Of a stretch of DNA of 64,000 nucleotides, positions 22,931 to 33,000 are shown one piece after another. Below the pieces are notes generated by a model. That model did not search any database, was not told where the DNA came from, and worked only from the letters and a program-made list of their open reading frames with translations. A program made the position numbers and the translations under genes. The DNA is taken from assembly GCA_000711775.1 (NCBI GenBank), contig ARYC01001382.1:1-64000 (forward strand). The letters are read 5' to 3'. The stretch comes from Oxytricha trifallax. Taxonomy: Eukaryota > Ciliophora > Spirotrichea > Sporadotrichida > Oxytrichidae. Each line of letters starts with the position of its first letter. Positions within the stretch are counted from its first letter, which is position 1.

Positions 22931-23967
22931 TTAATACGTGTCTTGTCCCTTTATCTCTTTCACCAGAAAGAGAATCTTGCTTATAAAAGATGTATTTAGG
23001 AATTATTATTTTTTAAATTCACTAGCTAATTATGGGTGATAATCTAATTATTTCAATTTTTATTAAATAATCTCTTTATAATATCTCGATTTTTATTATA
23101 AATTTTAACTAAGTAGTTGAAAGTAGAATTAAAAATAATCTAAATACTAATTTTAAATATCAAAAGAATGTAAAAGATAAATAAAAGCTCATTAAAAGTA
23201 CTTAAATTTATAGTGATTATTGAAAATCTTAAATAAACTGCTATTTAATGTGACTTTATAAATAAAAAATGGGTTTAAAGTCAATGGTATAAATGTCTAG
23301 TTGGCTCTGCATACTCCTCTTTGATTTTTCAATTTTTATTCTTTACTTTAACTCTATTCTCTATATATTCTTTTTTGTAATATACACAAACTTATATTCA
23401 TAAATTATTATTCATTAAGTATCATTATTCTTTACCTTTTTAATAGTAATTCTTAAATTCTATAAGTATCTTGAGCAGATATATGTTTTTTTGATTATCC
23501 AATTATTAGTTTTACTATAAATGTTGTAGATTCAATTGAGGCGAAAAAAAAGTGATAATACAACATTCATTAAAACTTTTAGCTAAGTTGTAATATAGAG
23601 TAAGATTAAATAATTAAAATATAATCTTAAAATACAATTTTATTTTTAATAGACAGTGTAAACAATAAATATCTTAAGTTAATATAATTCGTCAATTAAT
23701 GATTTTAAATATAAAAAATTTCATTAAATAAATTGTATTTATTTTTAAATAAAGCAACTTGTTTTATATGTAACTCATAATGATAAGAAAAATAAAATAT
23801 TTAAAAATATTTTAGAAATTACTTATTATTGTTATGCATAAAATTAATAAAAAAAAATTAATAGGGAATATTGTAAATTAATGTGAGAATAAAAAAATAT
23901 TTAATTAGATAGTAGTAGCAATAAATACTTAGGGTAAATTAAATAAGTGCAAGATTAGATCACATTT
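22931..23967. other. AT-rich stretch, no gene seen
   Basis: No protein-like frame supported; AT-rich up to the 3' end of the minus-strand coding block. Confidence 0.4.
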
Positions 23968-24468
23968 TCAAAATACCAACAAATATAAATGTAGATATTC
24001 AGAGAATTAAGATACTCTGTTCTAAGGCGGTTCCTCTCTTATTTTATCCTCTGCTTCTTGGATATATTTAAGATGCCTATCATCTTCCTTGTTATTTTCA
24101 TGCTTGACGAATGGGACCTATGCTTCCACATCGTCATTCCTGTCTGCTGGTCTCACTCCTGTATCTTTACATTCTTCTCCATCTTGAATTGGCTTAGTAT
24201 TATTCTTGGACAGGTACACTTCTATTCCTTATGCCTTTTCGATTATTTAGCATAATTTTTCTTCAAAGTGTGAACTCTTGTTCTAATTCTCCTCTTGGAT
24301 ATTCCCTCTAGATTATTTTATTTCCCATCCATTAATTGATTGGTTGAAATGTGTCAAGTCTGTGCCCATCTCCTCGTTAGCTAGCTGCCATATCATCTCA
24401 TCTTTATTTACCAGATCTCTTTCCACTTCATCTTCCTGTATCGCTATCCCCGATCTACCAATCTCCAT
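23968..24468 (-). CDS. 166-residue acidic protein downstream of the Ulp1-like ORF
   Basis: ATG at 24466-24468 opens MEIGRSGIAIQEDEVERDLV, and the frame runs to TGA at 23968-23970. Composition is strongly protein-like: acidic, with WQLANEEMGTDLTHFNQ, EEKLCQIIEKAQGIEVYL and NDDVEAQVPFV. It follows the Ulp1-like ORF in the same frame, only 9 bp after its stop, so the two may be one operon-like unit or one longer protein broken by a stop. No domain recognised. Being open for 166 codons here suggests less decay than in the RT part. Confidence 0.55.
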
Positions 24469-24477
24469 TTTATTGTG

Positions 24478-25230
24478 TCAAACCTCCATGTTGAACATAA
24501 GTTAATATCTTTGCATGCTTAGCCAATCTTTTGCAAATATTTGAAATACGGGTTCTCCTTGTGACTCAAACGCAAGGTGTTTTAGGACAAGGGCTGAAAG
24601 AATTCTGCAATACTCTGTGTCTGCCACTTAGTTTGACTCCTCCATGATCAGTAACTTATTGACTCTGAATTCCCTTCCTACCACCCTGATGGCTAATTCA
24701 CTGATTTAATCGGTACGGCTCTGAAATATTGCGAAGCTACCTACTGCTCTTCAAGCATCATAGATCTCCAGCACAATAGATTTTCTCTCAATCTTTAGCG
24801 CAACCCAATTCTTGCAGTGTTTCATGCTACTTTGACAACTTATTGGAATTATCACTCCTGTTATTTCCTCCATATCTCTCCAGAATCTGCCATTCTCCAG
24901 CTTCCAGTTCATACTTCCAATGCTTCCTTACATCATTTATACTCCTTAGTCATTCACGGCCACTGGGGGTAAGTCAAATTATTTTGTCTTTCCTTTGTTA
25001 ATTTGCAGCTCCTTTATTTGCCTGGTGATTGCTTCCATTGTCTCCTACACAATATGGTTGCCTGGGATTAGAGTGATCATGCTGTTTTTCAAATCACTGA
25101 TCAATTTCTCTTACTCCTCTTCTCCTTGCTGCGTGTCTCTCCTCATAATTCTTCATTAAAACTTTCTCGAGTCGAGTTCTAGTGCTTGCAGCAAACAATG
25201 ATGATCATCCTTGTCACCATCGGAGTCCAT
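24478..25230 (-). CDS. Ulp1/C48-like cysteine protease ORF, damaged
   Basis: ATG at 25228-25230 opens MDSDGDKDDHHCLLQALELD; one frame runs 251 codons to TGA at 24478-24480 with two internal TGA codons. The middle reads ITGVIIPISCQ, then CKNWVALKIERKSIVLEIYD, and later ADTEYCRILSALVLKHLAF. This order matches C48 proteases: a strand-rich core with HW before the hydrophobic strand and the catalytic Cys in a DCGxF-like motif. Here the His position holds Asn (NW) and the DCG Gly is Arg, so activity is doubtful. C48 enzymes remove SUMO or similar tags, and several transposon groups carry them. It starts 15 bp from the tip of the fold-back element at 25245. Assignment rests on pattern only. Confidence 0.5.
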
Positions 25231-25244
25231 CCTTTCTTAGCATT

Positions 25245-26034
25245 TAAAGCGAATTAAGTGGTTTAAGAGGAAGTCTTCGTAATTAATCAAAAATTTGTTC
25301 ATTAAATATATAGGCAAAGTACAGTAATATTGTCTTAAATAGCTCATATTCAGCTCATCTTCCATCATCAAAGTCTTCATTATTTATCGTTGTTATCTCG
25401 AAATCGGTGCTCGTTATCTTCGTAGCATCACAAAAAGTCAAATTTCAGGTTAAGCATGTACAATCTCAGTCACATCTCGATTTAAGACTGCTGTTCTGAG
25501 GATCATCTGATAGGCATGTACTCCATATTATTAGTTGAGATTTTAATAAATCGGTGATTTCAACAATTTAAATCAGGCAAGGTCTTAGTTAATAAGTATC
25601 AATCTAAAATTAATTAAGACATCTCTAACTAAAATATTTATTAGATTAAAACTACTAGTATAAACTTATATTGTTAATCATTAAAACTTAAAAAGTTGTA
25701 AAGTGCCTGATTTAAATCGTTAAAATCACTGATTTATAAAATCTCAACTAATAATATGGAGTACAAGCCTATCAGATGATCCTCAGAACAGCAGTCTTAA
25801 ATCAAGATGTGACTGAGATTGTACATGCAGAACCTGAAATTTGACTTTTTGTGATGCTACGAAGATTTCGAGCACCGATTTTGAGATAACAACGATAAAT
25901 AATGAAGACTTTGATGATGGAAGATGAGATTATGAGCAATTTAAGGCAATATTACTGTACTTTGCCTATATATTTAATGAACAAATTTTTGATTAATTAA
26001 GAAAACTTCCTCTTAAACCACTTAATTCGCTTTA
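25245..26034. repeat. 0.79-kb fold-back element inside the LINE block
   Basis: Arms 25245-25590 and 25695-26034 are inverted copies, tips reading TAAAGCGAATTAAG. Very similar over most of their length (for example the GTACTCCATATTATTAG and GATCATCTGATAGGC words recur inverted), with about 105 bp between. It separates the RT C-terminal region from the Ulp1-like ORF. The tip sequence continues the upstream coding frame (KIIKRIKW), so the junction could be an insertion into an ORF or an original border. No transposase inside. Confidence 0.85.
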
Positions 26035-26039
26035 TAATC

Positions 26040-27190
26040 TTGGCGAATCCTAGGCATTTTACCTCAGTCTAGTCAATGGGTTTCTTTTATTCCATTTTAT
26101 CACCCTGTTAGCATCTCGAGCAATCAATGTGTTTGTCGAAATCCAATCTTTGAATCATAGGCTCATTTATTTTATTGCTGGGGTTTGATTTTCCAATCTT
26201 CAGCTTGCTTTTGAATCACATCTGTTTGTTAAGAGGAACTTTATCTGCTTTCCTCTTCTTTTTTCCCTAACACTTCTAGGTCGTTACTTCTATCTCTATG
26301 CGAAATTGAGCTTCTTGAACTGTTTGCCAGAACTTTTTCTTCTTGCTGTATGTGCTTTGGTTATTCTTTTGTCTATCTTTCCAATGTTGATTTTTTCCAT
26401 TCCTTGGCTATCTACTGAATTCTGTACGATTTATCTTTTCTCTCCATTTTAATTTGCCAATTTCTTGATTTTATTAATCAATTATAATTCTCTTATTTTC
26501 TCATACCTTTATACTCCTCGTATTTTCCCAAATTAAATATTTAATCTATTGTCATTTTCAATCCAATTAAACTCTCATCAAAATCATCTCCTCTCTTTTT
26601 AACGTATATCATTCTAAATAGCTACACTTTGGTTAGTCGTACTTATGATACTCTAGTTTTCTCATCCTTTGGTCTAACCATATAATATTAGTTATGATTT
26701 CTATCTATTTGTGACTTTCTATGTCAAATAGTTTATTCTTTCTCAGTGTCTTGGAGAATATTGTCAAGTACCCTGCTTAATTTATTAAATTGCAGATTTC
26801 ATGTGATTTTAATCTACTAGTACCTTGTGGATACTACAGTAATGACTCATGCCATAGTTGATAATCATTTTCCATTGACTTACTGGCATCTTAGTATCCA
26901 TAACATTTTTGGTTAAAAATATTTTTATTCTTTTTGAAGTTCCTTTCTTTTTTCTATTATTTTCTTGTCTCTTCTTTTTGGTTTAAGAAACTTTTGAAGT
27001 TTAGATTTTTTTTCTTTAAGTTCTTCTAAACTATGTCCCTTATTATTTCGAAGTGTTAGTTTCTTTTAGTTAGGTTACATTCCTTAATATTTTATTTGAA
27101 ATATCCCTTGGTGTTTTGTATACAATTCTCTATAGTTGCAGCTCCAATTTTTCGATTTCTTCGATTTTCATTAATCATAATTTATAATCT
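26040..27190 (-). pseudogene. LINE RT C-terminal region
   Basis: Minus-strand patches read as the helical region after an RT: ELQLQRIVYKTPRD (near 27150), TSRLKSHEICNLINQAG (near 26790), LRKNKLFDIESHKQIEI (near 26720), followed by a Lys-rich part and then LDFDKHIDCSRCQQGDKM with a CxxC near 26110. A homologous stretch lies at about 54720-55000, which supports this being part of a repeated element. Frames change and TGA stops occur. The CxxC may be half of a zinc-binding motif of the kind found at LINE ORF2 ends. Confidence 0.5.
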
Positions 27191-27276
27191 GTAAAATTTA
27201 GTGAATTAATAGTATAATAACAATAGTAATAGCAAAATAATAAGAATAGTTATTAAAACAACAAAAAATGAAACTT

Positions 27277-27452
27277 CTAAAAATAAATTATCATTTATAA
27301 AATCTCTTTCATGCACATCTCCATCTACATGTATAAGTCTCCCTCTGCCACTCCTTCCTTCCACCTATTAAAGTACCAACCCGGTGGTACCTAGTACTGT
27401 GACAGCACCTACTCTATAAAATATATAATAAAAGATACAAAAAATGAAACTT
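27277..27452. repeat. Small insert flanked by 16-bp direct repeats
   Basis: ACAAAAAATGAAACTT occurs at 27261-27276 and 27437-27452, enclosing about 160 bp that is less AT-rich in the middle (CCACCTATTAAAG, CCCGGTGGTACC). This is the pattern of a target-site duplication around a short retroposon such as a SINE, here next to or in the LINE. No tRNA-like promoter boxes are convincing. Confidence 0.45.
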
Positions 27453-27549
27453 ACATTTAATGAATGTTGGTCATGCTGGAGATATATGCCACTAAAGTTT
27501 TCAGATTATATTTATAGTATCTCTTATAATGATTAATATTTTTCATTTT

Positions 27550-28245
27550 AATTTAACAATTAACAATTAAAAAATTTTAAATTACAAAGTTATAAGGATA
27601 GGGTGACCCACAAGGGCCCGAGGCTGGGGACTTTCTAATAGAGCATTGGACTACACTAAGGCCTGCTGAGGGTAGGCAGGGGGTAGTTGGGTTCACCGCA
27701 TTAGGGACCAGTCGATGGGGTTCAATATGTCAGATCCTAGACTCCTCGAGTTGACTGCACGCTAAGGATTTCCCTGCATTAGATGAGCTTCCTGGCGTGA
27801 ATTCAACTTCCTAGGTGATAGGGAGCAGGATGAAGGTGGTGCTCAACCTTCAAAAGTGAGACGATGAGAACCATAGAAGCCAACGATAATGATTTTCCTC
27901 CCCCACCAGGTCGGGTTAATGAGGCTACCACAGCGAAAGGACAGAGACTACGATCTCAGAAGCGGTGGAACCTGGTAAGAGTTTTCTCCAGACTCCCCTT
28001 TAATTGTTTACTGGAAGCAGATCTCTGCGAGCTCTGCGGGAGACACTCAATCTAGGCTCTTATCTCGTATGCATCTAGGTACAGGAAGAAGTAGAATGGG
28101 GGGCGAGGTGATTTTTTGGATTTTTTCTAGTTCACGACTTGCCACGTCATTGATTGCCACGTCAACTCACTTCAGATAAGTCTTCGTCACGACTAAAATT
28201 GATGGTTTGATTTTAGTATTAAACAGTGAATTGTTAAATATTTAA
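27550..28245 (+). mobile_element. 0.7-kb dispersed germline repeat, copy 1
   Basis: A moderately GC-rich block starting near ATTTAACAATT and ending near AATTGTTAAAT, so with short inverted tips. Copy 2 is at 48271-48990 in the same orientation and a truncated copy 3 is at 45470-45735 inverted. Shared words include AAAGTTATAAGGATA, CTACACTAAGGCCTGCTGAGG, CTAGACTCCTCGAGT and GCCACGTCA. Open frames inside are not conserved between copies, so it is non-autonomous. It splits the LINE RT region and is therefore younger than that LINE copy. A GGTTCAATNNG word near 27720 could be a Pol III B box, but box A is not clear. Confidence 0.8.
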
Positions 28246-28279
28246 TTTTGAGTATAACTCATTAATCATCAGTTTAACA

Positions 28280-29300
28280 ATTCTCGATTAATTTTAATAA
28301 ATTCTGCTGCCACTAAAGGTGTATACTTGTAAATTGCTAAAAATCTGATTTGTGCCATCATTATTGTATCACTAACCGTTCTATTACTTGAGTAAGTTAA
28401 TCTTTAATAGATTTCTGTGTTTTTCAATCTCATTACAAGTATTTTTCAATAATGTTTGCGTGTTTAGGCAAATGTTTAATCCCAAGTACTTTGTTTCTTA
28501 CAGTTTCTTAATGCCTTCTATTAAAAAATTCTTTATCAAAAGTCTGGAGTCGCTATGGAAGAATGTCTTTTTTGTGTTAAGTTTAAGATTGTGTGATTTT
28601 TTAATCTCTCTAAAGCAGTCGATGACCCATTTGAATTGTTGCGGGTCTTAGATTTACTCAGATATCATCTGCTGTTAGCTTTCCTTATTTTATTAATGAT
28701 TTCAATTCTTGTTATAAGTACAGAACTTCCTATAAATAGATGTTGAATAGCATAGGTGATAGTTTTTCCTCAAGCAACTCCTTGTTGAGTTATAATTTCC
28801 TACCTTTCAAATGTTATTTTGTTTCCTTCGTATTGATGTGGGTACTTTTTTTTTTAATTCTATTCTGATAATTTCCAATTTTTAGTAAGTCACTCTTTTC
28901 ATCGTTGATGTTGTTTATTATAACCTTTTCCACTATTTTCAGATTTTTGGAGATGTGATTGGCTTTGATTGTTTATCTCTGGGTATGAATTATTTTAGTC
29001 TTTGCTTAATAGCACTAGTCGGCTATTCTTTATATATTCAGGTATCTTCTTTGTATTTAGCCATTCTGCTATTTTATGGCTCACCGTCCTACACATCTTC
29101 TCAGATTCGAGCAACACTTTACCATCAAACCCATCTGGGCTATCGCTTTGTTGAAGTTACATTCCTTGATGCTTTTCATTACTTCTTCTTCGTCACAAAG
29201 TCTGTTAATTTCCTATTCTTCTTTCATTATTATATCTTTTTATGTGTTGTCTCTATTCATGGGTCTATGTTATCTTTGAATAACTAACTGTAATATTTTG
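28280..29300 (-). pseudogene. LINE reverse transcriptase core, decayed
   Basis: Minus-strand patches follow the RT order. Near 29190-29120 comes SIKECNFNKAI followed in another frame by PDGFDGKV, the KAxGPDGF-like start. Near 28830-28700 come TQQGVA, then LSPMLFNIYLQEVL, then KLTADDI, the (F/Y)xDD catalytic motif. TAA/TAG are Gln throughout. At least three frame changes and a TGA next to the catalytic motif make it inactive. The 0.7-kb repeat is inserted right after it in LINE orientation. Confidence 0.7.
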
Positions 29301-29699
29301 CTATTTCCCTTTGTGTTTTTTCTCCTTGGTCAACTCATTCTTCTTTAATTGTAGTCCCCTTTATTGGCTATGATTATCTCTAACATTTTTTTAGCCTTGT
29401 TACCATGTATAAAAAAGCTTTTAAATCGTTCCTATCTAAACACTGTTCAAAATAACCATTGCTTCCTTCCACTTTGCTTTGGTGTCATTACGTTGTCATT
29501 GAAATTTTTCCATTACTTTTTATCACCCATTCAGGTGGTCGTTGGTACCAGTTCCTCCCTTTAGTCTGTCTTTCGATATTCTCCATAAAACATTTTTTAA
29601 TTGGCTCGTCCAAAATTCTTGAGCTTTAATTCTCTTCCTTCCTTTATAAATTATTTCCATATTACTTTTTAATTTCTGTAATTCTAATTGTTCTTTCCT

Positions 29700-30360
29700 T
29701 ATCAGCTAGCTTAAAATCATCATCTTAGTATTTTATTCTAAGTTTAGCCTGTATCAGTTTATGATCGGTTTGTTTTAATTAGCTAGTCTTCATCTAATTT
29801 TTCCACGTTTGAGAAAATTTGGTCTAGTTGATTACCTTTTGAGTGAATCACATCTCTCTGGGGAATGTACTCTCTTAAACCTTCTTTATTTAGCCGCTTC
29901 CCTAACTCTTTAATATGAAAGTTAAAGTCTCCATTACTATTATTCCTTGTTTCATGCATTTTTATTTTAGAGATCTTATCATAAATATTAGCCTGTTCTA
30001 CAGTTCCTTAACTTACTCATTTATGTAGGGGGTATATACGTTGTGATTATGTGAAGAGAAAATCCTCCCTCGTTTAGAATTGTCCAAGTCACAAATTATC
30101 TTAGCGTTTTATTGTTTTCATTTCTTATCTTCCATTATTTAGTACAAGCACTCCTCCATTCCTTGCCAATTGAGTCTAAGCAATGTCCTTGTTGTTGATT
30201 CCAATTAGTCTTTAAAGTCTAGTTTCCACTAATCCTATGTAATCTGGTTTCTTGCCTTCAATTTCTTTCATTATCTGGTCCTTCTTCAGTTTGGATTTTA
30301 ATCCTCTGACGTTGTGAAGGCAAATGTTGAATTCAATCGTCCTCGTATTTAACTATCTCT
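29700..30360 (-). pseudogene. LINE AP-endonuclease domain
   Basis: From about 30345 leftwards the minus strand reads TIEFNICLHNVRGLKSKLKK, then KKPDYIGLVETRL and ARNGGVLVLNNGR, then NSNGDFNFHIKELGKRL and EGLREYIPQRDVIHSKGN further left. NVRGL, IGLVETRL, GDFN and the following spacing match the exonuclease-endonuclease-phosphatase fold of APE-type LINEs. Some frame changes are visible. This places the LINE in an APE-containing clade, not the site-specific RLE type. Confidence 0.7.
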
Positions 30361-30419
30361 TGTCACTAATGACCTGCTCCTCCTTTTTTATCTTTGTTTT
30401 TCAGTGAATCTTTCATTTT

Positions 30420-30665
30420 TCATCCATTCTTCTGCTTTCCTAACAGTATGATAGAATTCGAACTGTCGGCTATTTTCAATCTTACCCGAAAATTTGTTAA
30501 TGTTTTCAAAGCTGTTGTGGTATAACTAAACATTTTGGTTATGAAATGTTGAATTTTGTGAGTTCGAGTTTGAATATTTAAACAAATTTTTCCAATATTT
30601 GTTGAGTCTACTTCTTCTCCTCTTTCCCTTGCTCGTTTGAGTATATTGGTAGTCTCCTTCTCCAT
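30420..30665 (-). CDS. ORF1-like stub upstream of the LINE endonuclease
   Basis: An 81-codon frame, EKETTNILKRARERGEEVD..., ends at a TGA just before the endonuclease frame begins. It is charged and helical at its start, in the position of a LINE ORF1, but short and without a recognisable RNA-binding domain. It may be only the end of a longer, broken ORF1. Confidence 0.3.
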   Translation of the reverse strand: MEKETTNILKRARERGEEVDSTNIGKICLNIQTRTHKIQHFITKMFSYTTTALKTLTNFRVRLKIADSSNSIILLGKQKNG

Positions 30666-30700
30666 TTGGTTGGCTACTTGTCTATCTCTATTTTTACCAC

Positions 30701-31585
30701 CTTTATTTTGCTAATTTCTTGATTTTAATTATTTAAATCAAAATATTTAATTATAATAACAATTTTATTAGAATAAAAGAATCTATATCATTAAAATAAA
30801 TAATGAAAATAAAATAAAATGGCTAAATAAAATAAAAATAAATTTTTTATTTTATTTATATTTTCATCTAAATCTCCAATATTTCTCTTTTTTTAAAATA
30901 AATTTTAATTTATTGTCCCAAACAATTCTATATTAAATCTTGATTTCTTTAATTTTCTATATTTATACAAACAATTTTCAAGAATTTATGCTATACTTTC
31001 TCTATTTATTGACTTTTATTATCTAATTATTTTTTGTAAAAAATATTACTTTTTTATGTTAAATAACCATATTTTAATAGATTAATTTTAGTCTTGATGT
31101 ATAATAAAAATAGTATTGCAGTTTTCTATTCATATAATTCAAAAAATTAATAATTCTGTTTTATTGTAGTTCTGTATGATATTGCTATTCTCTTTTAATT
31201 TACATTTTGACGTATTTTATTAAAATAGAGTAATTTAAAAAAATCTTTGAAAATAAAATATATTGGAACCAATTTCTTTTATTATAAATTAGAGCTTCAA
31301 ATATTTTTTTAATAAAATAAAAATTTAAATAAAAAACGATAAGTAAGTTCCTTTATGTAAAATCAAATATAAAAAGTATAATTATATGTTATTTCTGATT
31401 TTACAGTAAGTATAATTTAAAATGTAATTTAAATCTTATTGCAATTTCTCTTTTAACTATTTTTCATCAATTATTAAAGCACCAACTGTAAATTCTTGAT
31501 TTATTAAATATTTTAACTAAGAGTCCTATTTAATTAGCACTTATAATTATATTTAATGGATTTTTGAACGCCTAAATTCCACCCC
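30701..31585. other. AT-rich stretch, no gene seen
   Basis: Extremely AT-rich, with no protein-like frame. Confidence 0.4.
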
Positions 31586-33000
31586 AGACTATTTACAGCA
31601 AATGTACATTTGGATTTATCAATTGTGGAGCATGCGCTTTATTGAAGCTTGATGGCGAATACCACCTCAACGCAATATTTGAGAGGGCGTAATTTGAATT
31701 AATGTCTCCTTTTTAAGAAATACTGAGGTGCTTTAACATGGGCTAATATTGCAGAGATGGCATAATAAGCATGAGTAGAAAATGATGCAAAATCTTAAAT
31801 AACACATAACTCTAGTTGAAGCCATAATCCTTGAAACTCTTTGAATAATAAAAGAACTATTCAAGCTTATTTGAGGTAGGGCATGCAATTTTATGATTGG
31901 TGACCTTGGCTGTAGAAACCAAATTTGGCTTAATGTTGCTTGTGTAAATAAATGCATTGAATGAAAGTTTATAAATTAAATGCAACTCTTTGAAACAAAT
32001 GATTCACTCAACCTAAATTAGCTTGTAAGATCCTTTTAACTTAATAGGAGCCATCAGAATTTATCGAAATAACTGAGGAGTTATGATAGATATGAGTGGT
32101 CGAGAATGAAAGTTGTGGTGAGGTTAAGGAATCTTCTCATTGTAGTTGAATCACTCAGGAATCTGTTTTAGTTAGAATAGAAAATACCCTATTATGATCA
32201 AATTAACGATAAAACTAATTGAAAATTGTTTACTCCATATCTATTGCATTTTTTGGAATTACATACAGTCCAGAAAAAACCATATAAGACAAGAAGGAAA
32301 TGCAACTTATGCCTCAAGAATATTGTCATTAAACCATTCAAAAGAAATAGACATGTGAAAATACGGGTAGGTAATTAAAATAGGGTAAGTGAAGTGAAAA
32401 TGTAGGTTTTAATATCTTGGCTCCCAGAACACTTGCCTAGGTAGGAGATTCCGTTTCCATTCGTTTTTTTCATGGAGATTCGAGTGGTAACTTTGAACCT
32501 TCCCAATTAAAAGCTTTATTTAGGATTTTGTTTGCAATAATTAAAAAAAAAAGTAAGTAATTTAAAAGAAAGCTAGATTTTGCAGATTTTGATTAAATGG
32601 TTACACAATTATATTTATTATAGATGATGCTGAAAGGCTTTATATGATAAAATCAAGGGAATGCGCAGCTCAAATCTATAAGTAGCAGTGAAAGTAAAGA
32701 AAGGAAAAAAACAAAGTAGATCAAGAATATTAATGAACAATCTAAAGGCACTCAGTCCTCCATACCTCGAATTAGTAATTGCATGGATGCTCTTTCTAAT
32801 ATATGTAGCATCATCAGAGACGAATTCCTCAACAAGTCTAAGTAACTGGAAAACCTCTGTACCACCTAAAGACGAGTGAAATGCCAGTACAGGCTAGTAA
32901 GAGTGTAATTGAGTGGGTTGGTTAAACTGGAAAGCAAGAATAAATAGGATAAATATACAAAGTTAGTTTAGGATGAAAACCAGCTGCAGATTTGAGAGAT
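31586..33000 (+). pseudogene. Run of coding islands of one unknown gene
   Basis: Plus-strand patches look coding. Near 31600-31780: CTFGFINCGACALLKLDGEY through FELMSPFQEILRCFNMG. Near 31870-31960: MIGDLGCRNQIWLNVAC. Near 32280-32370: YSPEKTIQDKKEMQLMPQEY. Near 32640-32998: SISSSESKERKKTKQIKN, then SIPRISNCMDALSNICSII and LVKLESKNKQDKYTKLVQ, ending at a TGA near 32998. Frames and stops change between patches. A membrane or Cys-rich start followed by a coiled-coil tail is suggested, but I cannot name the family. The last island (about 120 codons) is the firmest. Confidence 0.4.

Larger units (their letters stand above)
23968..30700 (-). mobile_element. Decayed LINE with downstream Ulp1-like ORF, carrying nested inserts
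   Basis: Reading the minus strand from 30.7 to 24.0 kb gives an ORF1-like stub, an AP-endonuclease domain, a reverse transcriptase, a C-terminal helical region, a CxxC segment, an Ulp1/C48-like protease ORF and a last ORF of 166 codons. The block is interrupted by a small insert (27277-27452), a 0.7-kb repeat (27550-28245) and a fold-back element (25245-26034). Frames shift and TGA stops occur in several places, so the copy is dead. Two further fragments of the same or a related LINE lie at 53.8-55.0 and 46.7-47.3 kb. Whether the protease and last ORF belong to the LINE or to a separate element next to it is not settled by this one copy. Confidence 0.7.

Noticed and set aside
28388-29564. Plus-strand frames of 66-110 codons (Phe/Leu/Tyr-rich)
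   Set aside because: They are antisense to the LINE reverse transcriptase, whose motifs are on the minus strand.
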